A stretch of 64,000 bases of DNA from Phenylobacterium sp. (GCF_025351295.1 NZ_JANXWD010000021.1:1-64000); one strand, 5' to 3'; positions 28,873 through 37,802 are shown, counted from the first letter of the stretch. The notes: generated from the sequence alone by a model not told the origin. Translations and numbers: made by a program.

Positions 28873-29742
28873 TCAGGCGGCGCTGCGCGCCAGCTGTTTT
28901 GGCGCCAGCCGCGTGGCCTGGATCTGCACCAGGTCCCGGAGGCTCCTGGCGCCGTCGCACGGTGGGATCGCGGCGACCGCTTCGCCGACGAGGCCCTCCA
29001 GCCGCGCATGCGCGCCCTTCAGGCCCAGCTGCGCCACCAGACTGGGCCGCTGCAGAGCGGCGTCGCGGCCGGTCGGCTTGCCGCAATCCGCCTCGGCGCT
29101 GACCGCGTCCAGCAGGTCGTCGGCGACCTGGTAGGCCGCGCCAAGCTTCTCGCCCAGCTCCCGCCAGGGCGTCGGATCCGCGCCGACCGCCACCGCGCCG
29201 CACATCGCGGCAGCGACGAACAGGGCCCCGGTCTTGGCGCGATGATAGGACTCGACGGGCACGGAGCGCTCGCTCTCCCAGGCCTGGCCGGCGACGATCC
29301 CGCCCGGCATGCCCACGCCGCGAGTTACGATGGTCAGCAGCGCGGGCAGCCGGGCCGGCGCGGCGGCCCCCGCGCGGGCCAGGACGTCGAAGGCCATCAC
29401 GATAAGCGCGTCGCCCGCCAGCACCGCCAGCGGGGCGCCAAAGGCGGCGTGCACCGAGGGCTTGCCGCGCCGCGTGGCGGCGTCGTCGAAGCAGGGCAGG
29501 TCGTCATGCACTAGCGAGGCGCAGTGGAGGAGTTCGATCGCCGCCGCCACCGCCTCGACCAGGCCCGTGTCACCGCCGCCGCAGGCCTCGGCGACCGCCA
29601 GGCACAAGCGCGGGCGAACCCGCGCGCCGCCTGGAAATACCGCGTGCCGGAGCGCGGCGGCGAGGCGCGGCGGGGCATTCTGGGCCTCGGCGAGGGCGAC
29701 CGCCGCCTCAAGCGTGGATTCGATCCTCAAGGCCACCGTCAT
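28873..29742 (-). CDS. crtE: Geranylgeranyl diphosphate synthase
   Basis: A 289-residue trans-prenyltransferase. First aspartate-rich motif HDDLPCFDDAATRRGKPS, second region YQVADDLLDAV, plus GGARVRPRL near the N-terminus. It makes GGPP for phytoene and for the phytyl tail of bacteriochlorophyll. The start at 29742 fits the family; the longer frame runs through the PpsR boxes. First gene of the minus-strand crtEF-bchCXYZ-puf superoperon. Confidence 0.95.
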   Translation of the reverse strand: MTVALRIESTLEAAVALAEAQNAPPRLAAALRHAVFPGGARVRPRLCLAVAEACGGGDTGLVEAVAAAIELLHCASLVHDDLPCFDDAATRRGKPSVHAAFGAPLAVLAGDALIVMAFDVLARAGAAAPARLPALLTIVTRGVGMPGGIVAGQAWESERSVPVESYHRAKTGALFVAAAMCGAVAVGADPTPWRELGEKLGAAYQVADDLLDAVSAEADCGKPTGRDAALQRPSLVAQLGLKGAHARLEGLVGEAVAAIPPCDGARSLRDLVQIQATRLAPKQLARSAA

Positions 29743-29779
29743 GCGGTCAACTCCCAGCGGGATGCGGCGATCGTCCGAG

Positions 29780-29822
29780 TGTAAATCAATTTGGACAACA
29801 AGAATGTCCTCGAAGCTAGACA
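29780..29822. promoter_or_regulatory. Tandem exact PpsR boxes between crtE and crtD
   Basis: TGTAAATCAATTTGGACA (29780-29797) and TGTCCTCGAAGCTAGACA (29805-29822) both match TGT-N12-ACA and are 7 bp apart. They sit in the 115-bp divergent region, 38 bp from crtE and 36 bp from crtD, so one PpsR complex could repress both directions, including the superoperon that runs into puf. Confidence 0.8.
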
Positions 29823-29857
29823 CATGCTAGGGCGTAAAGCAACGCGGACACGGGAAT

Positions 29858-31426
29858 TTGCCGGTGGGGCAGGAAAAGGTCGTCATCGTCGGGGCCGGAA
29901 TCGGCGGCCTCGCCTGCGCGATCGAGCTCGCCCGGTCGGGTTTTCAGGTGACCGTGGTCGAACGCGCCGCCCAGGCCGGCGGCAAGATGCGGGAGACCGG
30001 TGTTGGCGGGGTCTCGGTGGACGCCGGACCGACGGTGCTGACCATGCGCTGGGTCTTCGATGAGATCTTCGAAGCGGCCGGCGCCTCGCTCGAGGCTCAC
30101 ATAGAGCTGAAGCCGCTCGACATTCTGGCGCGCCACGCCTGGAACGAGGCCGAGCGGCTGGACCTGTTCGCGGACATCCCCCGCACGGCCGAGGCCATCG
30201 GCGCCTTCGCCGGCCCGAAAGAGGCCGCCGGCTATCGGGCGTTCTGCAGCGAATCACGGCGGATCTACGAAACCCTTCGCGACTCCTTCCTGACCGAGCA
30301 GAAGACCGGCCCGGTCGGCCTGGCCGGCAAGATCGGCTGGGGCCGGGCGGACGCCTTGCTGGGCATCCGGCCGTTCGACACGCTGTGGCGGGCCCTGGGC
30401 GACCATTTCGCCGATCCGCGCCTACGCCAGCTGTTCGGACGTTACGCCACCTATTGCGGCTCCTCCCCCTTCGCCGCCCCCGCGACCCTGATGCTGATCG
30501 CCCATGTGGAGCAGGCCGGGGTGTGGGCGGTGGCGGGCGGCATGCAGCGGCTGGCCGAGGCGATGGAAGCCGTGGCGACATCCCTGGGCGTCGCCTTCGT
30601 CTACGGCGCCCATGCCGAGACGATCGATCTTGAACGGGGCCGCGCCGGCGGGGTGATCCTGGCCGGCGACGAGCGCCTGGCGGCCGACTGGGTCGTGGTC
30701 AACGCCGATTCGGCCGCGCTGGCGTCGGGCGCGCTGGGCGCGGCGGCCCGGGCCGCAGCCCCGGCCCAGCCGGCCGCCGGGCGCTCGCTGTCCGCCCTGA
30801 CCTGGGCGCTGCGCACCGAGACGCGCGGCTTTCCGCTGGCCCGGCACAATGTGTTCTTTTCCGCCGACTACGCCGCCGAGTTCGACGACATCCTGCGGCG
30901 GGGCCGGCTGCCGCGCGGGCCGACCATCTATGTCTGCGCCCAGGATCGTGGGGATGGCGAGCCGGGCGTGGCGCCCGCCGACCGACTGCTGGTCCTGGTC
31001 AACGCACCGGCCAATGGCGACCACGCCCCCTTGGACGAAACGGAGATCAGGGCATGCGAGACCCAAGTTTCGGCTCATCTGGCGCGGTGCGGCCTGGCGT
31101 TGGGTCAGCCCCTGGAGACGGCGGCAATCACCTCGCCGACGGATTTCAACGCCCTGTTTCCGGCGAGCGGCGGGGCGCTCTATGGACCGGCGACCCACGG
31201 ATGGGCGGCGGCGTTCAAACGGCCGGGGGCCAGGACGCGGATTCCGCGGCTGTATCAGGCGGGCGGCGGCGCGCATCCGGGGGCGGGCGTGCCGATGGCG
31301 GCGCTCTCCGGCCGGCTGGCGGCCCAGCAGCTGATGCGGGACCGGGCTTTGGCCGGCCGGTCCAGCCGGGGGGCTACGCCTGGTGGTATGTCGACGCACT
31401 CAGCGACGACGGCCAGCACGGCCTGA
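29858..31426 (+). CDS. crtD: Methoxyneurosporene dehydrogenase (C-3,4 desaturase)
   Basis: A 522-residue FAD oxidoreductase. Dinucleotide fold VVIVGAGIGGLACAIELARS near the N-terminus, DAGPTVLTMRWVFDEIF, and the C-terminal LYQAGGGAHPGAGVPMAALS. It introduces the 3,4 double bond in hydroxylated or methoxylated carotenoids. No ATG fits: start is TTG 29858 or GTG 29864. Its 3' end overlaps the start region of crtC. The last ~20 residues are low-complexity. Confidence 0.93.
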   Translation: MPVGQEKVVIVGAGIGGLACAIELARSGFQVTVVERAAQAGGKMRETGVGGVSVDAGPTVLTMRWVFDEIFEAAGASLEAHIELKPLDILARHAWNEAERLDLFADIPRTAEAIGAFAGPKEAAGYRAFCSESRRIYETLRDSFLTEQKTGPVGLAGKIGWGRADALLGIRPFDTLWRALGDHFADPRLRQLFGRYATYCGSSPFAAPATLMLIAHVEQAGVWAVAGGMQRLAEAMEAVATSLGVAFVYGAHAETIDLERGRAGGVILAGDERLAADWVVVNADSAALASGALGAAARAAAPAQPAAGRSLSALTWALRTETRGFPLARHNVFFSADYAAEFDDILRRGRLPRGPTIYVCAQDRGDGEPGVAPADRLLVLVNAPANGDHAPLDETEIRACETQVSAHLARCGLALGQPLETAAITSPTDFNALFPASGGALYGPATHGWAAAFKRPGARTRIPRLYQAGGGAHPGAGVPMAALSGRLAAQQLMRDRALAGRSSRGATPGGMSTHSATTASTA

Positions 31427-32259
31427 CGCTGATCGCCTTCATCGGCAGCGTCTTTTCGCCCTACTACGCCTGGTCGGGATGGGCCGATCCGCTCGACCAC
31501 TGCGCGGTCAATGTGGCGCTCTATGGCGCGGCCGGAAAGCGATGGGCGATGACCGAGCGCCGCCGGACGGCGCTGCACCGGGAGGACACCGTCCTGTCGA
31601 TCGGACCCAGCAGCCTCGCCTGGGAGGATGACGCCGTGACCATCAGGTTCGACGAGGTCACCGCGCCGCTGCCCCGGCGGGTTCGCGGAACCGTGCGCCT
31701 CTACCCCAGCGCGCTCACCGGGGCGTCATTCGCGCTGGACGCGGACGGACGCCACATCTGGCGACCGCTGGCGCCGCGCGCACGGGTCGAGGTGACGCTG
31801 GACGATCCCGCCTGCCGGTGGCGGGGCGCGGGCTATTTCGACATGAACGCCGGCGCCGAGCCGCTCGAACGGGCCTTCTGCAGCTGGGACTGGTCGCGCG
31901 CCCATCTGCCGCGCGACACCCTGATCTTCTACGACGTCGCCCGCCGGGTCGGCGAGCCGCACCACCTGGCCCTGCGGATCCGTCCGGACGGCGGGGTGGA
32001 GCCCATCGCGCCACCGCCGCGGACGCCCCTGCCGCCCACCGGGTGGCGAATGGCCCGCACGGCGCGCGGCCAAGCGGACGATGCGCCGCGGGTGCTGCGC
32101 ACGCTCGAGGATACGCCTTTCTATTCACGCTCCCAGCTCGCCGGTCGCCTCGAGGGAGAGCCGGCCGAGATCGTCCACGAGAGCCTCTCGCTCGACCGGC
32201 TTCGCTCGCCCATAGTGCGCGCCATGCTACCCTTCAGGATGCCCAGGGTCCTTGGCTGA
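31201..32259 (+). CDS. crtC: Carotenoid 1,2-hydratase (hydroxyneurosporene synthase)
   Basis: CrtC homology begins at PVQPGGYAWWYVDALSDDG (about 31350) and runs through LIAFIGSVFSPYYAWSG, GPSSLAWEDD, YFDMNAGAEPLE and FCSWDWSR to the end. The enzyme adds water across the 1,2 double bond of the carotenoid end. The start is uncertain: between 31204 and the conserved block no ATG, GTG or TTG is in frame. The ATG at 31201 gives 352 residues and a 225-nt overlap with crtD; a non-canonical start inside crtD is the alternative. Confidence 0.88.
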   Translation: MGGGVQTAGGQDADSAAVSGGRRRASGGGRADGGALRPAGGPAADAGPGFGRPVQPGGYAWWYVDALSDDGQHGLTLIAFIGSVFSPYYAWSGWADPLDHCAVNVALYGAAGKRWAMTERRRTALHREDTVLSIGPSSLAWEDDAVTIRFDEVTAPLPRRVRGTVRLYPSALTGASFALDADGRHIWRPLAPRARVEVTLDDPACRWRGAGYFDMNAGAEPLERAFCSWDWSRAHLPRDTLIFYDVARRVGEPHHLALRIRPDGGVEPIAPPPRTPLPPTGWRMARTARGQADDAPRVLRTLEDTPFYSRSQLAGRLEGEPAEIVHESLSLDRLRSPIVRAMLPFRMPRVLG

Positions 32260-32397
32260 CGCCCGCGCCAGGGCGGACGCCTCGTCATTTCCATCCTGCT
32301 TGGTCGGCCGCACGGTCCAGTACTGCCAGATGGCCAATCCCACGGCGACGCCGTCGAACAGGATCAATCCGAGGATGAAGATGGTGTGCGTGCTCAT
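32227..32397 (-). CDS. Small single-span membrane protein downstream of crtB
   Basis: A 56-residue frame: a short polar N-terminus, one hydrophobic helix (IFILGLILFDGVAVGLAIW, residues 6-24), then YWTVRPTKQ and a polar tail. Codon composition is coding-like, and it follows crtB by 62 bp on the same strand; its 3' end overlaps that of crtC by 33 nt. I do not recognise a characterised family. Position suggests a carotenoid-operon accessory membrane protein. Confidence 0.6.
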   Translation of the reverse strand: MSTHTIFILGLILFDGVAVGLAIWQYWTVRPTKQDGNDEASALARASAKDPGHPEG

Positions 32398-32459
32398 GGC
32401 GTTCCGTGCCCGCGGTCGCTGGCCGCGCGATGCCTATACGTCCGCGCCTGACGCCCGGA

Positions 32460-33461
32460 TCATCGCGCCGAACCGGCGAAGCGTCCACGCCCTTCCAGGG
32501 TCGCGAACAGGCCGATGATCCACTCCGCGTCGGCCTCGACGCCTGTGCGCCGGCCGTCGCGCGGCGGGACCGGCCAGGCGGTTTCCAGCGCCACCGCGTC
32601 GACCAGATAGCGGGTCTGCGCCAGGGGCGGTCCCGCGGGCGTCAGGGCCGGCTTTCGCCGTGCCGGGTTGACCGCCCACGCGACCAGTTGCGCCTTGCGC
32701 CACAGTGGCACGCAGGTCCGCACCGACACCGAATCCAGGCCTTGCCGCGCCAGCCTGACGCCGATCTCGGCATAGAGACGCCGCGCCGCGAAGATCGCGG
32801 GACGGAAGGTCGGGTCGAGATTGGCGATGCCGCGATCCGCCTGCTGATAGAGTTGGTCCGCGTGGCGCAGCAGCCGGCCAGTGACCGCGGCGATCTGCGG
32901 CGTGAACACCGGATCGCGCAGCCAGGCGTCGGGATCCATGCCCGCCTCGCGCAGCCAGGCGCGCGGCAGATAGAGGCGCCCGGCGCGCGCGTCCTCGCCG
33001 ACATCGCGGGCGATGTTGGTCAGTTGCATCGCCACGCCCAGGTCGCAGGCGCGCGCGACAAGATCCGGGGTTCGCGCGCCCATCAGCGCCGCCATCATCA
33101 CGCCGACCGATCCGGCCACCCGCGCCGCATAGGCGTGAACGTCGTCGATCGTCTCATAGGCTCGGCCCTCGACATCCCACTCTAGCCCCTCCAGCAGGGC
33201 CTCCAGCGCCACGCGCGGGATGCCGAAACGCGCCACGGCGTCGGTCAGCGCCCGGTCGACCGGTTCGGGCGCGGGCGCGCCGGCATAGATGCAGGCGAGG
33301 CGGGCCCGCAGGCGCGAAACGGCGCCCATCTGGCCCCCCTCGACATCGACCGCGTCGTCGGAGAGCCGGCAGAAGGCGTAGATGGCATAGGCCGCCTCGC
33401 GGACGCTCTCGGGCAGCAGCAGGGAGGCCAGGAAGAAGGATCGAGACCCGCCACGGATCAT
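32460..33461 (-). CDS. crtB: 15-cis-phytoene synthase
   Basis: A squalene/phytoene synthase family enzyme joining two GGPP. Motifs: YAIYAFCRLSDDAVD (first Asp-rich), YAARVAGSVGVMMAALMG and MQLTNIARDVGEDARAGRLYLP (second Asp-rich). From the ATG at 33461 it has 333 residues, but family similarity (ADSAACRE before MIRGGSRSF) begins about ten codons earlier, where no start codon is in frame. An ATG at 33496, 8 nt after the crtI stop, is one base out of frame, as if a base were lost in the GC run after it. Alternatively the frame is open back to 33632. Confidence 0.9.
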   Translation of the reverse strand: MIRGGSRSFFLASLLLPESVREAAYAIYAFCRLSDDAVDVEGGQMGAVSRLRARLACIYAGAPAPEPVDRALTDAVARFGIPRVALEALLEGLEWDVEGRAYETIDDVHAYAARVAGSVGVMMAALMGARTPDLVARACDLGVAMQLTNIARDVGEDARAGRLYLPRAWLREAGMDPDAWLRDPVFTPQIAAVTGRLLRHADQLYQQADRGIANLDPTFRPAIFAARRLYAEIGVRLARQGLDSVSVRTCVPLWRKAQLVAWAVNPARRKPALTPAGPPLAQTRYLVDAVALETAWPVPPRDGRRTGVEADAEWIIGLFATLEGRGRFAGSAR

Positions 33462-33504
33462 CTCGCGGCAGGCGGCGCTGTCGGCGGGCCGGGCATGGCC
33501 GCCC

Positions 33505-35046
33505 CTAGGCGCGGACGCAGGCGAACTCGGGGTCCGGGACCAGGGCGTCGAGCATTCGGGCGGAGGAGAGGACGCCAGGGAGGCCGGCGCCAGGCTGGGC
33601 GCCGGCGCCGACGAGATAGAGACCTTTGACATCTTCGCTCCGATTATTGGGTCGAAACCACGCGCTCTGCAGCAGGGTCGGCGCGAGGCTGAACGCGGCG
33701 CCCTTGACCGAGCAGTAGAGGTCCTGAAAGTCCTGTGGCGTCGTCACCCGCGAGGTGACGACGTGTTCCTCCAGCCCCGGCAGCACGGTGTCCGACAGGC
33801 GCCGCGCGATCGCCCGGCGATAGGGCTCGGCCTGGACCGCCCAGTCGATGTCAGCGTCCAGGTGCGGGACCGGCGAGAGCACATAGAAGCCGTCGCAGCC
33901 CGGCGGCGCCAGCGACGGATCGGTCGCCGTGGGCCGGTGCAGATAGAGGCTCATGTCCGCGGCGAGCACCTTGTTGTTGAAGATGTCGTCGATCAGGCCG
34001 CGGTAGCGGGGGCCGAGCAGGATGGTGTGGTGTTCGACGTCCGGGTAGCGGCGCCGCGTGCCGAAATACCAGACGAACAGGCTCATCGAATATTTGGCGG
34101 CGTCGATCTTGCGGTCGGTCCAGCGCTTGCGCGCGCTGGCCGGCACGAGGTGGCGATAGGTGTAGGCCGCGTCGGCGTTGGAGACCACGATATCGGCGGC
34201 GATGGTCTCGCCCGAGCGCAGGCGCACGCCGCGGGCCTGGCCGTCCTCGACGACGATCTCGCCGACGTCGGCCCGATAGCGCAGAACGCCGCCCTGCCCC
34301 TCGATCAAGCCCACCAGTCCGCGCACCAGGGCGCCCGTGCCGCCCATAGCGAAGTGCACGCCCCATCGCCGTTCCAGATGCGAGATCAGGCAGTAGACGG
34401 CGGTGGTGTCGAAGGGGCTGCCGCCGACGAACAGCGGGTGGAAGCTCAGCGCCACGCGCAGGCGCGGGTCCTTGATGTAGCGCGACACCAGCCCGAACAC
34501 GCTGTGGGCGCCGCCCAGCCGCAGCAGGTCCGGCGCCTGGCGCACCATGTCCCCCAGCGACATGAACGGCACGTGGCCGAGCTTCTCGAATCCAAGCCGG
34601 CAGATCGCCTGGCTCCGGGCCATGAAGCGCTCGTAGCCGGGCAGGTCGTCGGGACAGATCCGCGCGACCTCGGCCCGCATGGCGACCGGGTCAGCGTGGC
34701 AGTCGACGGTCTCGCCATCGTCGAACACCAGCCGGTAGAAGGGGTCGATCGGCTTCAGCGTCACATCGTCGGCCATCTCCCGCCCGCACAGCCGCCAGAG
34801 GTCCTCGAACAGGTAGGGCGCGGTAACGATGGTGGGCCCGGCGTCGAAGGTGAACCCGTCCTGGCGGTGGACGCCGGCGCGTCCGCCCGGCGCATCGAGT
34901 CGCTCCAGCACGGTGACCCGATAGCCGCGGGCGCCGAGCCTGACGGCGGCGGCCAGACCGCCAAACCCGCTCCCGACGATCACCGCGTGCGGCGGACGAG
35001 GCTCGGCGGACGTGTCAACCGATCTTGATCGTTCGACTGTCAACAT
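33505..35046 (-). CDS. crtI: Phytoene desaturase
   Basis: A 513-residue FAD desaturase. AVIVGSGFGGLAAAVRLGAR (dinucleotide fold), APGGRAGV, FDAGPTIVTAPYLFEDL, and the C-terminal LYLVGAGAQPGAGLPGVLSS signature. It converts phytoene to neurosporene or lycopene; the number of desaturations cannot be read here. The ATG at 35046 lies inside a PpsR box, so repressor binding may occlude initiation. Operon crtI-crtB-small membrane protein. Confidence 0.95.
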   Translation of the reverse strand: MLTVERSRSVDTSAEPRPPHAVIVGSGFGGLAAAVRLGARGYRVTVLERLDAPGGRAGVHRQDGFTFDAGPTIVTAPYLFEDLWRLCGREMADDVTLKPIDPFYRLVFDDGETVDCHADPVAMRAEVARICPDDLPGYERFMARSQAICRLGFEKLGHVPFMSLGDMVRQAPDLLRLGGAHSVFGLVSRYIKDPRLRVALSFHPLFVGGSPFDTTAVYCLISHLERRWGVHFAMGGTGALVRGLVGLIEGQGGVLRYRADVGEIVVEDGQARGVRLRSGETIAADIVVSNADAAYTYRHLVPASARKRWTDRKIDAAKYSMSLFVWYFGTRRRYPDVEHHTILLGPRYRGLIDDIFNNKVLAADMSLYLHRPTATDPSLAPPGCDGFYVLSPVPHLDADIDWAVQAEPYRRAIARRLSDTVLPGLEEHVVTSRVTTPQDFQDLYCSVKGAAFSLAPTLLQSAWFRPNNRSEDVKGLYLVGAGAQPGAGLPGVLSSARMLDALVPDPEFACVRA

Positions 35047-35055
35047 AGGCTGACA
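35013..35055. promoter_or_regulatory. PpsR box pair at the crtI start
   Basis: TGTCAACATAGGCTGACA (35038-35055) matches TGT-N12-ACA exactly and spans the crtI start codon. Seven bp away, TGT-N12-ATC at 35013-35030 is a degenerate partner with a good left half. The spacing agrees with other pairs in the cluster. Confidence 0.65.
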
Positions 35056-35056
35056 C

Positions 35057-35971
35057 CTAAGCTGATCTCCCGGCGCTAGGCAAGCGAGCGGCGGCGGCCG
35101 GCTGGGCCCGCGCCGCGCGCCGGACGATGTCCGCGATGCGGTCCGGCGCTTCCTCATGGGCCAGATGGCCGAGCCCCGGCAGCACGATCAGTTCGGCCTG
35201 TGGCGCCATCGCCTTGACCGCCCTGGACACCTCGACCGGCACCGCGCGGTCGCCCTCCGCCGCCAGCAGCGTCAACGGCCCGTCGTAACTCGGCAGCCGG
35301 GCGACCAGCGGCTGCAGGTCCCAGTTGGCCATCATGCCAAGCGTCCCGGCGACATGGCCTGTCGTGCGCAACAGCTGGCCGTAGTAGCCCAGGCCCGCCG
35401 CATCGATCGTCGAGCCCGTGCCCTCGATCAGCCGCGAGACGGCGCCGGGGCGGCCCGCGCGCCAGGCGAAGGTCTGGATGGCCAGGGGATTGAGAAACAG
35501 CAGCCGGGCCATGGCCGGGAAGATATGGCCCGCGGAGCCGGGAAAGGGCCTCAGCGCCCCGTTGATACTGACGACGCCGCTGTCGCCGACCTGCCCCTCC
35601 AGCCGCATCTGCAGCGCGATAGCCGCGCCCGCGGAGTGCCCGACGACCAGTGCGGGCGACGCCTCGAGCACCTGCAGCAGGCCGCCGAGCGCCCGGGCCA
35701 TGCCGGGCAGGGTGAGGCCGTCGCCGCCCGGCATCGCGGTGAATCCGTGACCCGGCAGATCGGGGGCGACGACCCGAAAGTCGCGCGCCAGCCGCGGGGC
35801 CAGGTCGCGCCAGGAATGGGTCGCCGCGCCGGAGCCGTGCAGCATCAGCACGGTCGGCCCCTCGCCCATCACCTGGACGTGCCAATCCAGGCCAGACGCG
35901 CGGACGAAGCGGCTGGCGGCGCGGTTCGGCCAGTCGCGGCCTTCCCGATCCCAGTCCGGCCGCACCCTCAT
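35057..35971 (-). CDS. bchO: Mg-chelatase-associated alpha/beta hydrolase
   Basis: A 304-residue alpha/beta-hydrolase. N-terminus PDWDREGRDWPNR is typical of BchO; oxyanion region LMLHGSGAATHSW, nucleophile motif VVGHSAGAAIALQM, and C-terminal His in PGLGHLAHEE. It is consistently linked to bchI and bchD, but its reaction is unproven. Its start is 16 bp after the bchD stop. Last gene of bchI-D-O; crtI and its PpsR box follow. Confidence 0.93.
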   Translation of the reverse strand: MRVRPDWDREGRDWPNRAASRFVRASGLDWHVQVMGEGPTVLMLHGSGAATHSWRDLAPRLARDFRVVAPDLPGHGFTAMPGGDGLTLPGMARALGGLLQVLEASPALVVGHSAGAAIALQMRLEGQVGDSGVVSINGALRPFPGSAGHIFPAMARLLFLNPLAIQTFAWRAGRPGAVSRLIEGTGSTIDAAGLGYYGQLLRTTGHVAGTLGMMANWDLQPLVARLPSYDGPLTLLAAEGDRAVPVEVSRAVKAMAPQAELIVLPGLGHLAHEEAPDRIADIVRRAARAQPAAAARLPSAGRSA

Positions 35972-35987
35972 CGCGACACCGCCCGCC

Positions 35988-37802
35988 TCAACGCCGCGCG
36001 GCGCGCAAGCCGTCGACCAGGCCGAACACGGCGCTGGCGTCGACATAGGGCAGCGGCAGATAGGTCGCGCCCATGGCGTGCGCGAACCGGTCGCCATCCG
36101 GCTGGGCGCGGGGCGAGGTGTCGACGAACACCGCGGCGAGCCCTGCCTCGCGCAGGTTGCGGCAGGCGGCCAGGGCGTCGGTTTCCGCCGCCGCACGCCC
36201 CGGCGCCCCGTCGCGAGCGATATTGGCCCGGCCGTCGGTCAGGAACACCAGCAGCGGCGTGTGGTCCTTGGCCCTTTCGGCCTGCCCCAGCAGCACAGCC
36301 GCCTCCACGCCGGCCGCCAGCGGCGTGCCGCCGCCGCCGGGCAGTTCGGCCAGCCGGCTCTTGGCGCGGGCCAGGGAGCGGGTCGGCGGCAGCAGGGTCT
36401 CGGCCCCGGCGCCCCGAAAGGCGATCAGGGCGACGCGGGCGCGGGAAACGTAGGCCTTGGCCAGCAGCAGCTCGACCGCGCCCTTGGCCTCGGCAAGCCG
36501 CTGAAACGCCGTCGAGCCGGAGGCGTCGACCGCGAAGATCGTCGTGGCCTCCAGGCGCTGCACGAAGCGGCGGATACGGAAATCGGCCGGGCGGACCTGG
36601 ATGCGGCCGGCCGCCACGCCGCCGCCGCGCAGCCCTTGCCACGGCGCGGCGGCGCGCAGGGTCTCGACGAGGTTCAGCCGGGCGCCGGCCCGCAGCGAAC
36701 CGGACCGGGACCCCATCGGCCGGCCGCGCCGGGCCGACTTGGCCACGTCGCCCGATCCGCGCGCCTGCGCCGCGGTCCCGCGCGGCGGGTCGTCCAGGCT
36801 GAGCCGCGACAGCAGATCGTCCGGCAACGCCGCCTGGATCGCCTCGACCACAGTATCGGTCGGCGCGGCCGATTCGGTTTCGCCGTCGCGCGGATCCTGG
36901 TCCTCGTCCCGGTCCTGAACGTCGGGCGGCGCATCAGGCGCATTGTCGGCTTCTGGCGGCGCGGCGTCGGCCTCGGGTTCGGCCGGCGCGGAGGTCGCCC
37001 GCCAGGCCAGGACAAGGCGCGCCGCCGCCGCCGCATCCTCGGCGGTGATCGTCAACCCGCCCCGCAGCGCCGCGTGCGCTCGCGCCGCGCGCAGCGCCAG
37101 CAAGGGCGCGCGGACCGAACCCAGCCCCAGCCGCGCCGCCACCAGACAAACCGCCTCGACGATATCGGGATCAGCCGGCGCCACAGAGGCGAGCCGATCC
37201 CGCGCCTGATCGAGGGCCGTCCTGTCGTGGGCGGCGTCGAGCGCCGTTCGGCTCGCGACGACGTCCAGATCGATCCGGAACGCCAGACGCTCCACCAGCG
37301 CGGCCGGCGGCTGCTCCTCCGGCGCGAGGCCTTCGTCATAGGCGATCATGCCGAGGCGCGCGGCCAGCCGCAGGGCCACGCCGTCGCGTTCCACGATCAC
37401 CTCGCCGTGGTCGAGCGCGGCGGCGAGGCGCGCGGCGGCGGCGGCGTCGATGCGTTCCGCCATGGCCAGGATCGCCACCCCGCCGTCGGTCTGCGCCAGC
37501 ACCCCGTGCTGCACGACCGGCCGGCCGGCGGCGAGACTTGCCGCCAGATCCAGCCCGCCCAGCAGGCGATCGTCCTCGATTCCCAGCGGAATGCGGCACA
37601 CCGGCGCGTCCGCCGGCAGCAGGTCGCGAACCATCTCGGCCCACCGATCCCGCACCGTCCCGGCGCCGCTGCGCACGATCACCCCGCGCAGCCCGACCGG
37701 ATCGACAGCGAACAGCGCGGCCGCCAGCGCGGCGTCCGCCCAGGCCGGGGACATTCGGGCCGGCGACGGGCGGGCCGGCGACGGGCGGGCCGGCGCGTTC
37801 AT
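35988..37802 (-). CDS. bchD: Magnesium chelatase subunit D
   Basis: A 604-residue subunit with a degenerate N-terminal AAA+ part, an acidic/proline-rich linker (PEADAAPPEADNAPDAPPD, near 275-300), and a C-terminal integrin-I/VWA domain with the MIDAS motif FAVDASGSTAFQRL and LVFLTDGRANIARDG. It forms the ATPase motor of Mg-chelatase with BchI and activates BchH. The start overlaps the bchI stop (ATGA). The N-terminal residues 4-16 are encoded by a short tandem DNA repeat. Confidence 0.95.
   Translation of the reverse strand: MNAPARPSPARPSPARMSPAWADAALAAALFAVDPVGLRGVIVRSGAGTVRDRWAEMVRDLLPADAPVCRIPLGIEDDRLLGGLDLAASLAAGRPVVQHGVLAQTDGGVAILAMAERIDAAAAARLAAALDHGEVIVERDGVALRLAARLGMIAYDEGLAPEEQPPAALVERLAFRIDLDVVASRTALDAAHDRTALDQARDRLASVAPADPDIVEAVCLVAARLGLGSVRAPLLALRAARAHAALRGGLTITAEDAAAAARLVLAWRATSAPAEPEADAAPPEADNAPDAPPDVQDRDEDQDPRDGETESAAPTDTVVEAIQAALPDDLLSRLSLDDPPRGTAAQARGSGDVAKSARRGRPMGSRSGSLRAGARLNLVETLRAAAPWQGLRGGGVAAGRIQVRPADFRIRRFVQRLEATTIFAVDASGSTAFQRLAEAKGAVELLLAKAYVSRARVALIAFRGAGAETLLPPTRSLARAKSRLAELPGGGGTPLAAGVEAAVLLGQAERAKDHTPLLVFLTDGRANIARDGAPGRAAAETDALAACRNLREAGLAAVFVDTSPRAQPDGDRFAHAMGATYLPLPYVDASAVFGLVDGLRAARR
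37757..37797. repeat. Tandem 15-bp repeat at the bchD N-terminus
   Basis: The unit CGGGCCGGCGACGGG is repeated about 2.7 times. In the bchD frame it encodes reiterated PARPS. The length is a multiple of three, so copy-number change would keep the frame. Confidence 0.75.

Noticed and set aside
37757-37797. CRISPR-like short repeat
   Set aside because: Contiguous 15-bp units without spacers, inside bchD and in frame; a simple tandem repeat.
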